From Dallia pectoralis (taxonomy: Eukaryota > Chordata > Actinopteri > Esociformes > Umbridae), in the NCBI GenBank assembly GCA_029465975.1, contig CM055741.1:751720-815719 (forward strand): 64,000 nt of DNA, in the 5' to 3' direction. Each line of letters starts with the position of its first letter. The first letter of the stretch is position 1. The notes under the pieces are model-generated. The model ran no database searches. It was not told where the DNA came from and was given only the letters and a program-made list of their open reading frames with translations. Shown here piece by piece: positions 14,101-24,800 of this stretch. The position numbers and the translations under genes are program-made.

Positions 14101-17100
14101 ACGGTCTGATGATACGGTCTGATAATACAGTCTGATAATACAGTCTGATAATACAGTCTGATAATACAGTCTGATAATACAGTCTGATAATACAGTCTGA
14201 TAATACGGTCTGGTAATACGGTCTGGTAATACGGTCTGATGATACGGTCTGATGATACAGTCTGATAATACAGTCTGGTAATACGGTCTGGTAATACGGT
14301 CTGGTAATACGGTCTGATGATACGGTCTGGTAATACGGTCTGGTAATACGGTCTGATGATACGGTCTGATAATACAGTCTGATAATACGGTCTGATAATA
14401 CTGTGTAAATGGCCAATGTTATACCAGTAATAATAGGTTATATTTCTACAATAGCATTATTGTGTCATTTGTAATCTAAGTGTTATATTACTTATCAAGT
14501 CTCAGTTCATAATCGGGTGATCACCGGCCGGTGAAGTAAACATAGCCAAGCTAGCTTACTTGGATTTCAGTACAGTAATATCTAAGATACTTGCTCCTTC
14601 TCTACTCTCTGGTAATATTCTTTTCACAAAACACAACCAATAATACCGAAATATTAAATCTTACTTGTGAAGGTAATCCCCCGAGCCCAGCTGGCGATGG
14701 TCCGCCGATTAAAGCTGGAATATGCTGCACAGTGCTGTGGCATCGTATATATTCTGCTGCTACCAACTAGGAGTTCGACCGCATTAAGATGGCGGCCGCA
14801 TTTCTTGAGCCCAGCAGCGGATGTGGCGTCTATGTATATTATGTCTATGGTTACAGTAGGTGATCATCAAACACAGGTGATCTGGTGATTGGAGGAAAGT
14901 GATCACATGGTCTACAATTATGGATGCAGGATATTCGTTTTTGGCCGATATTCGATATGCCGATAATTTTAAACTCGTTTTGGCCGGTACCGATATATAC
15001 ACTTTAATTTTAATGAAGAGAAATCCAAGTCTCACTCCTGTACTACCTTTACCTTACACTCATGTAGACAGACATTCAACTAATTATTTCACTTGTAGAA
15101 AAATAAATGATATGCCAGTGCCACAATTTATTTTTAAGTTCAGACTTCAAACGGCAGTACTTACGAGTAAAATAAAATAATAAATATAAAATAATAAAAA
15201 TACATTTTCAAATAATTTACGCAATTTACGTAACACGACATGCACTCGTTCTCTTTCTATTTTTAATTTCCTAAACATATTATTAAATGCGGATTCAATT
15301 GCAACTGCTGTGTGAGAACCGGAGCACTCCTGTTGTCACACAGCAACTGACTGCTTTATTAAGTCTTCATCTATATCCACTGGGCAGTGGGGCTAAACAC
15401 GCCAACAGGACTGGTCAAGCTGCTGTGTGACCGACTAATGTGTGACCGGCTAATGTGTGACCGGCTAATGTGTGACCGGCTAATGTGTGACCGGCTAATG
15501 TGTGACCGGCTAATGTGTGACCGGCTAATGTGTGACCGGCTAATGTGTGACCGGCTAATGTGTGACCGGCTAATGTGTGACCGGCTAATGTGTGACCGGC
15601 TAATGTGTAACCGGCTAATGTGACTAGCGCCGGCAATGAGCTTTTCAATGCGACTGACGACAACCCCTGGAGTTCAAGGTAATGTAGCAGAAATAGTGAC
15701 GGTTACTAGCATAACGCGTAACGCGTCTAATAGCATAACGCGTCTAATAGCATAACGCGTCTAATAGCATAACGCGTCTAATAGCATAACGCGGCTACTA
15801 GGTGATCACATGGTCTACAATAGTGGCTGTATGCCACAGCCTTCAAGTTTGGTTTCAGTTCAGGCATGTAGGGTTTGGGAACACAGAGGTCTGGAGTTAT
15901 AGGGCACAATGAATGTGGAATATGTGTGAATGTGTGTATTTGTGTGTGAGTTACCTGACTCTCTGTCCACAGTAACCACCAAGCCATCTCCACTGGAGAC
16001 CAGATGGGCCATCTCTGGAGAGGGGAAAACGATTACATAATTAGATCTCACTTTAATAATCAATAACTAATTACATCTGTGTGTGTGTGCGTACTGTGTT
16101 TAAGTATCTGTGTGTTTGTATGTGTATGTGTGTAATGTGTGTACAATGCGGGTGTGAGTGTGTGTGCATATAGTGAGTCTGTGTATGTGCGTAATGTTTG
16201 TGTGTATGTGCGTACTGTGTGTGTGCATCTGTGTATGTACTATGTGTGTTTGTGTGTGTGTATGTGCGTAATGTGTGTGTGCATGTGTGTATGTACCATG
16301 TGTGTGTACTATGTGTGTGAGTTTGTGTATGTGCGTAATGTGTGTGTATGTATGTGCGTACTGTGTGTGTGCATGTGTGTATGTGCGTAATGTGTGTGTG
16401 TATGTGCGCAGTGTGTGTGTGTGCGTAATGTTTGTGTATGTACGTACTGTGTGTGTGCATGTGTGTATGTACTATGTGTGTGAGTGTGTGTGTACTATGT
16501 GTGTGAGTTTGTGTATGTGTGTGTGTGTGTATGTACTATGTGTGTGAGTTTGTGTATGTGCGCACTGTGTGTGTGTATGTACTATGTGTGTGAGTTTGTG
16601 TATGTGCGTACTGTATGTGTGTGTATGTACTATGTGTGTGTGTATGTGCGTACTGAGTGTGTGCATGTACTATGTGTGTGAGTTTGTGTATGTGCGTACT
16701 GTGTGTGTGTGTGTGTGTGTATGTACTATGTGTGTGTGTATGTGCGTACGTACTATGTGTGTGAGTTTGTGTATGTGCGTACTGTGTGTGTGCATGTACT
16801 ATGTGTGTGTGTGTGCATACTGTATGTGTGTGTGTGTGCATACTGTATGTGTGTGTGTGTGCATACTGTATTCATGTTTCTCATCATAGGCTGGAGCAGA
16901 GTAGCCATTGTATGTAGCGTTCCATCTCAGTTCCTGTGTCTTTGTATCGAACATAGTAATCACGTATTCTAGAAGATTAAAAGAAACTGCAGTTAGACTA
17001 TATAAATGAATACATAACACTATATAGAACTGTATATAGAGGTGAATACACAATACTATATAGAACTGTATATAGAGGTGAATACATAATACTATATAGA

Positions 17101-18773
17101 ACTGTATATAGAGGTGAATACATAATACTATATAGAACTGTATATAGAGGTGAATACATAATACTATATAGAACTGTATATAGAGGTGAATACATAATAC
17201 TATATAGAACTGTATATAGAGGTGAATACATAATACTATATAGAACTGTATATAGAGGTGAATACATAATACTATATAGAACTGTATATAGAGGTGAATA
17301 CATAATACTATATAGAACTGTATATAGAGGTGAATACATAATACTATATAGAACTGTATATAGAGGTGAATACATAATACTATATAGAACTGTATATAGA
17401 GGTGAATACATAATACTATATAGAACTGTATATAGAGGTGAATACATAATACTATATAGAACTGTATATAGAGGTGAACATATAATACAATATATAACTG
17501 TATATAGAGGTGAATACATAATACTATATATATAACTGAATATAGAGGTGAATATATAATACTATATATAACTGTATATATAACTGAATATAGAGGTGAA
17601 TATATAATACTATATAGAACTGTATATATAACTGAATATAGAGGTGAATATAGAGGTAAATATATAATACTATATATAACTGAATATAGAGGTGAATATA
17701 TAATAATATATAGAACTGTATATATAACTGAATATAGAGGTGAATATAGAGGTAAATATATAATACTATATATATAACTGAATATAGAGGTGAATATATA
17801 ATACTATATATAACTGAATATAGAGGTAAATATATAACTGAATATAGAGGTAAATATATAACTGAATATAGAGGTAAATATATAACTGAATATAGAGGTA
17901 AATATATAACTGAATATAGAGGTAAATATATAACTGAATATAGAGGTAAATATATAACTGAATATAGAGGTAAATATATAACTGAATATAGAGGTAAATA
18001 TATAACTGAATATAAAGGTAAATATATAACTGAATATAGAGGTAAATATATAACTGAATATAGAGGTAAATATATAACTGAATATAGAGGTAAATATATA
18101 ACTGAATATAGAGGTAAATATATAACTGAATATAGAGGTAAATATATAACTGAATATAGAGGTAAATATATAACTGAATATAGAGGTAAATATATAACTG
18201 AATATAGAGGTAAATATATAACTGAATATAGAGGTAAATATATAACTGAATATAGAGGTAAATATATAACTGAATATAGAGGTAAATATATAACTGAATA
18301 TAGAGGTAAATATATAACTGAATATAAAGGTAAATATATAACTGAATATAGAGGTAAATATATAACTGAATATAGAGGTAAATATATAAACTGAATATAG
18401 AGGTAAATATATAACTGAATATAGAGGTAAATATATAACTGAATATAGAGGTAAATATATAACTGAATATAGAGGTAAATATATAACTGAATATAGAGGT
18501 AAATATATAACTGAATATAGAGGTAAATATATAACTGAATATAGAGGTAAATATATAACTGAATATAGAGGTAAATATATAACTGAATATAGAGGTAAAT
18601 ATATAACTCAATATAGAGGTAAATATACTACAATGGGAGAATAATGTTACCTGTGCGTCCGATATAAAGCAGAGGAGTGTTTGGACAGATGGAGTCAGAC
18701 GACGAAGTGGATAAGCTTGTTTGTTTCTCTCCTGTCTGGGGGTCAACCACAAACCAGACATCCTGCTTCTTAC

Positions 18774-18853
<80 letters not shown>

Positions 18854-21800
18854 GTCAAATGTTTGTGCCACTGCCAGTGATTCTAAATGCTTGTCTGTAG
18901 GCACTCTAATCACCAGTTAGCCAACCAGCCAGCCAATCAGTCAATAAGCCAACATCCTGTCAGTAAGCCAGTCAGTTAGCCAGCCAGTCAATAAGCCAAT
19001 CAGACAGCCAGTCGGTCAGACAGACAGCCAGCCAGTCTCACCAGTGTAGAGTATTCCATCAGAACTCCGACAGGGAGAAGACTGAACTAGTTCTGGGATG
19101 GTGAAAGGAAGTTTCTGTAGAGAAAATAATTTCATATTTAATACCCTTTCTTTATATTGCTATAATTATTTATTGGGTAAATTCCTTCAGTTTTTTCTGT
19201 TTTACATGAATTCCTTTTTAGGGGGGATTTTGTAAGCATTTCACAGTCAGTCTACATCTGTCAATCAACACATGTGAGTCTACATCTGTAAGTCTACAGC
19301 GTTCGATCTACATCGGTCAGTAAACACCTGGCAGTCTGCACCTGGCAATCTACACCGTTCGATCTGCACATGGCAGTCTACACATGGCAGTCTACACCGT
19401 TCGATCTACACCTGGCAGTCTACACATCTAAATACAGACTCCAACAAACCACCCCCTCCCCAATTTGGCTCTCCTTCCTCCAAACACCTAAATCTCCACC
19501 CTCTCAGTAACAGTTCATCCTTACACCCCCCCCACTTACCATCAGTCCTTCCTTGTGTTTTCCTCCCAGGATATATAGACTTCCATCCATGGGGTCCGGA
19601 AGAAATCCTGGTCTAGAAACACAAATTCCCAACTAAGTAAAATAGCAGCCAAATTACACAACACACACACACACCAGGACACAACACACACCTGATATCA
19701 AACACACACTTAAAAAACCCACACCTGATATCAAACACACACCTGATATTAAACACACACCTGATATCAAACACACACCTGATATTAAACACACACCTGA
19801 TATCAAACACACACCTGATATCAAACACACACCTGATATCAAACACACACCTGATATCAAACACACACCTGATATTAAACACACACCTGATATCAAACAC
19901 ACACCTGATATCAAACACACACCTGATATCAAACACACACCTGATATCAAACACACACTTAAACAACACACACCTGATATCAAACACACACTTAAACAAC
20001 ACACACCTGATATTAAACACACACCTGATATCAAACACACACCTGATATCAAACACACACCTGATATCAAACACACACCTGATATTAAACACACACTTAA
20101 ACAACACACACGGATATCAAACACACACTTAAACAACACACACCTGATATAAAACACACACTTAAACAACACACACCTGATATTAAACACACACCTGATA
20201 TCAAACACACACCAGGACACAGCACACACCTGATATCAAACACACACCTGATATCAAACACACACTTGATATCAAACACACACCTGATATCAAACACACA
20301 CCTGATATCAAACACACACCAGGACACAACACACAAACACACACGGACACACACACCCACCAAAACCCAAGACACACACACCAAGACCCAAGACACACAC
20401 ACATGGACACAACACACAAACACACACGGACACACACACCCACCAAGACCCAAGACACACACACATGGACACAACACACAAACACACACGGACACACACA
20501 CCCACCAAGACCCAAGACACACACACATGGACACAACACACACACCAAGACACACACACAGACGCAATGAAGAGCTACTCACTCAGTAAGGTAGACAGGA
20601 ACCTGAATGATAGGATCTGAAACAAAGAGTTGTGTGTTGTTTTAGTGTGTGTTTAATATCAGGTGTGTGTTTGATATCAGGTGTGTGCTGTACAGGTGTG
20701 TGTCTAATATCAGGTATGCGTTTGATATCAGGTGTGTGCTGTACAGGTGTGTGTCTAATATCAGGTGTGTGTTTAATATCAGGTGTGTGTCTAATATCAG
20801 GTGTGTGTTTAATATCAGGTGTGTGTCTAATATCAGGTGTACAGGTACAGGCGATACAGGTACAGGCGATACAGGTACAGGTGTACAGGTACAGGTGTAC
20901 AGGTATAGGTGATACAGGTATAGGTGATACAGGTGTACAGGTGGGTTCTGACCTTCTTTCAGGGTCCACTTGATGTCTCCTGACTGTTTGGAAACAGCAT
21001 GCAGACTCCCATCCAGGGTTGAGATGAAAAGCAAAGAGTCTGGAAGAGTCACCCCAACTGACCTCACCTAAAGGTCACAGGTCAACAGTCAGCAATCACA
21101 TCAGAACAGAGGGTCAAAGGTCAACCATCCTTTATCAGGCCAGGGGGTCACCGGTCAACCATTCTATATCAGACCAAGGGGTCATAAGTCAACCATCCTA
21201 TATCAATCCAGGGGGTCACAGGTCAACCATCCTATATAAGGTCAAATGGTCACAGGTCAACCATTCTATATCAGGTCATAGCTAGCACAGGATTATAGAA
21301 TCATAAGACAATAACAGACATTCACAGAGTAGACAATGTATATGTAGGTCTCTGAAATAAAACCTGTTAGTCTACAAGAACAAAGACTCCCAACCTTCTC
21401 TCTTTTGAAATTCCGGGTTAGTCTACAAGAACAAAGACTCCCAACCTTGTCTCTTTTGAAGTTCAGAGTTAGTCTACAAGAACAAAAACTCCCAACCTTC
21501 TCTCTTTTGAAGTTCAGGGTTAGTCTACAAGAACAAAGACTCCCAACCTTGTCTCTGTTGAAGTTCAGAGTTAGTCTTCAAGAACAAAGACTCCCAACCT
21601 TGTCTCTGTTGAAGTTCAGAGTTAGTCTTCAAGAACAAAGACTCCCAACCTTGTCTCTGTTGAAGTTCAGAGTTAGTCTACAAGAACAAAGACTCCCAAC
21701 CTTGTCTCTGTTGAAGTTCAGAGTTAGTCTACAAGCACAAAGACTCCCAACCTTCTCTTTTGAAGTTCAGAGTTAGTCTACAAGAACAAAGACACCCAAC

Positions 21801-24800
21801 CTTGTCTCTTTTGAAGTTCAGAGTTAGTCTACAAGAACAAAGACTCCCAACCTTGTCTCTGTTGAAGTTCAGAGTTAGTCTACAAGAACAAAGACTCCCA
21901 ACCTTGTCTCTGTTGAAGTTCAGAGTTAGTCTACAAGCACAAAGACTCCCAACCTTCTCTTTTGAAGTTCAGAGTTAGTCTACAAGAACAAAGACACCCA
22001 ACCTTGTCTCTTTTGAAGTTCAGAGTTAGTCTACAAGAACAAAGACTCCCAACCTTGTCTCTGTTGAAGTTCAGAGTTAGTCTACAAGCACAAAGACTCC
22101 CAACCTTCTCTTTTGAAGTTCAGAGTTAGTCTACAAGCACAAAGACTCCCAACCTTCTCTTTTGAAGTTCAGAGTTAGTCTACAAGAACAAAGACACCCA
22201 ACCTTGTCTCTTTTGAAGTTCAGAGTTAGTCTACAAGAACAAAGACTCCCAACCTTGTCTCTGTTGAAGTTCAGAGTTAGTCTACAAGAACAAAGACTCC
22301 CAACCTTGTCTCTGTTGAAGTTCAGAGTTAGTCTACAAGCACAAAGACTCCCAACCTTCTCTTTTGAAGTTCAGAGTTAGTCTACAAGAACAAAGACACC
22401 CAACCTTGTCTCTTTTGAAGTTCAGAGTTAGTCTACAAGAACAAAGACTCCCAACCTTGTCTCTGTTGAAGTTCAGAGTTAGTCTACAAGCACAAAGACT
22501 CCCAACCTTCTCTTTTGAAGTTCAGAGTTAGTCTACAAGAACAAAGACTCCCAACCTTGTCTCTGTTGAAGTTCAGAGTTAGTCTACAAGCACAAAGACT
22601 CCCAACCTTCTCTTTTGAAGTTCAGAGTTAGTCTACAAGAACAAAGACTCCCAACCTTGTCTCTGTTGAAGTTCAGAGTTAGTCTACAAGAACAAAGACT
22701 CCCAACCTTCTCTTTTGAAGTTCAGAGTTAGTCTACAAGAACAAAGACTCCCAACCTTGTCTCTGTTGAAGTTCAGAGTTAGTCTACAAGAACAAAGACT
22801 CCCAACCTTCTCTTTTGAAGTTCAGAGTTAGTCTACAAGAACAAAGACACCCAACCTTGTCTCTTTTGAAGTTCAGAGTTAGTCTACAAGCACAAAGACT
22901 CCCAACCTTGTCTCTTTTGAAGTTGAGGCCAAATGTCCTCCAGGGTTAGGGTTCTACATTCTAGTTACAGTTTGCTTCCCTCCAAACAACTACCTCACTA
23001 CGTAAAACACTGAAGTCAGATATTCTAACTAATACATTTGTGGGGGTGGTTTTGGGTCAATACTAAACACTCTCTGCCATTCTGTCAACAGTGATTATGT
23101 AATCTGGCCAGAGCAAATTGAAACCTGTGTACAGTTGTGTCTCTATTTAACTTTATGGGTTAACTACATGCGTGTCCTTCTTCAACCAGGATACCAGAAC
23201 ATCCTGAAGAGTTGACAAACCCTCTCCTTCACAGAAACCGCTAACGACATGGCATGTGTTTGTGTGTGTTCGTATGTGTGTGTGTGTGTGTGTGTGTGTT
23301 CGTATGTGTGTGTGTCTGTTTGTGTGTGTGTGTGTGTGTGTGTGTAGTGCCACTCCTGTATTTATTCACCAAGGGGTGGCATCATAGAACCGGACGTACA
23401 CAGGACCTTAAGCAAACACAGACACACACACGTAACAGGGATATTTGATTTTCAGTATTCTACTATAAAAGTGTATAGTTCTCCATCAATCTCACAGACT
23501 AAAAGTTTTAGCATGGGAAACCTTAGTTCACATACAATACTAGTATATTATCAGTTGTTTAAAAATATGCTCATAATGGTTTAAAAAAGAATTAACTTCA
23601 AAATATTATATTTTTGGCAGTATAATAACAGTGTGCAAATAGTTTAAAGTTCAATTGTCGGGAGGTGTTCACTCAGCTAAAGGATTATTAGGAACACCAT
23701 ACTAATACTGTGTTTGACCCCCTTTCGCCTTCAGAACTGCCTTAATTCTACGTGGCATTGATTCAACAAGGTGCTGAAAGCATTCTTTAGAAATGTTGCC
23801 CCATATTGATAGGCTAGCATCTTGCAGTTGATGTAGATTTGTGGGATGCACATCCAGGGCACGAAGCTCCCGTTCCACCACATCCCAAAGATGCTCTATT
23901 GGGTTGAGATCTGCTGACTGTGGGGGCCATTTCAGTACATTGAACTCATTGTCATGTTCAAGAAACCAATTTGAAATGATTCGAGCTTTGTGACATGGTG
24001 CATTATCCGGCTGGAAGTAGCCATCAGAGGATGGGAACATGGTGGTCATAAAGGGATGGACATGGTCAGAAACAATGCTCAGGTAGGCTGTGGCATTTAA
24101 ACGATGCTCAATTGGCACTAAGGGGCCTAAAGTGTGCCAAGAAAACATCCCCCACACCATTACACCACCACCACCAGCCTGCACAGTGGTAACAAGGCAT
24201 GATGGATCCATGTTCTCATTCTGTTTACGCCCAATTCTGACTCGACCATCTGAATGTCTCAACAGAAATTGAGACTCATCAGACCAGGCAACATTTTTCC
24301 AGTCTTCAACTGTCCAATTTTGGTGATCTCGTGCAAATTGTAGCCTCTTTTTCGGATTTGTAGTGTAGATGAGTGGTACCCGGTGGGGTCTTCTGCTGTT
24401 GTAGCCCATCCGCCTCTAGGTTGTGCGTGTTGTGGCTTCACAAATGCTTTGCTGCATACCTCGGTTGTAACGAGTGGTTATTCCAGTCAAAGTTGCTCTT
24501 CTATCAGCTTGAATCAGTCGGCCCATTCTCCACTGACCTCTGGCATCAACAAGGCATTTTCGCCCACAGGACTGCCGCATACTGGATGTTTTTCCCTTTT
24601 CACACCATTCTTTGTAAACCCTAGAAATGGTTGGGCGTGAAAATCCCAGTAACTGAGCAGATTGTGAAATACTCAGACCGGCCCGTCTGGCACCAACAAC
24701 CATGCCACGCTCAGAATTGCTTAAATCACCTTTCTTTCCCATTCTGACATTCAGTTTGGAGTTCAGGAGATTGTCTTGACCAGGACCACACTCCTAAATG

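Larger units (their letters stand above)
5682..14849. mobile_element. 9.17-kb TIR-bounded element with two satellites, 8-bp TSD
   Basis: The left end CATAGACATAATATACATAG plus ACGCC is repeated inverted and identical over 25 bp at the right end. A second block of inverted identity, AAATGCGGCCGCCATCTT, lies ~45-70 bp further in on each side. The direct repeat GTTACAGT flanks both ends exactly (5674-5681 and 14850-14857). Inside are a 31-bp array, ~600 bp of unique sequence, a 13-bp array and ~440 bp of unique sequence. No transposase is recognisable. TIRs with an 8-bp duplication fit hAT or P superfamily elements; the superfamily is undetermined. It lies in ern2 intron 8. Confidence 0.82.

Noticed and set aside
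7851..14416. Minus-strand ORFs of 183 to 470 codons (IIRPYYQTVLSDR repeats)
   Set aside because: Automatic result of a stop-free 13-bp repeat; no start context, splice sites or non-repeat sequence.
16071..16889. Cys/Val- and His/Thr-rich ORFs in the GT-rich region
   Set aside because: Translations of GT/CA simple repeats in both directions; the same holds for 4067-5297.
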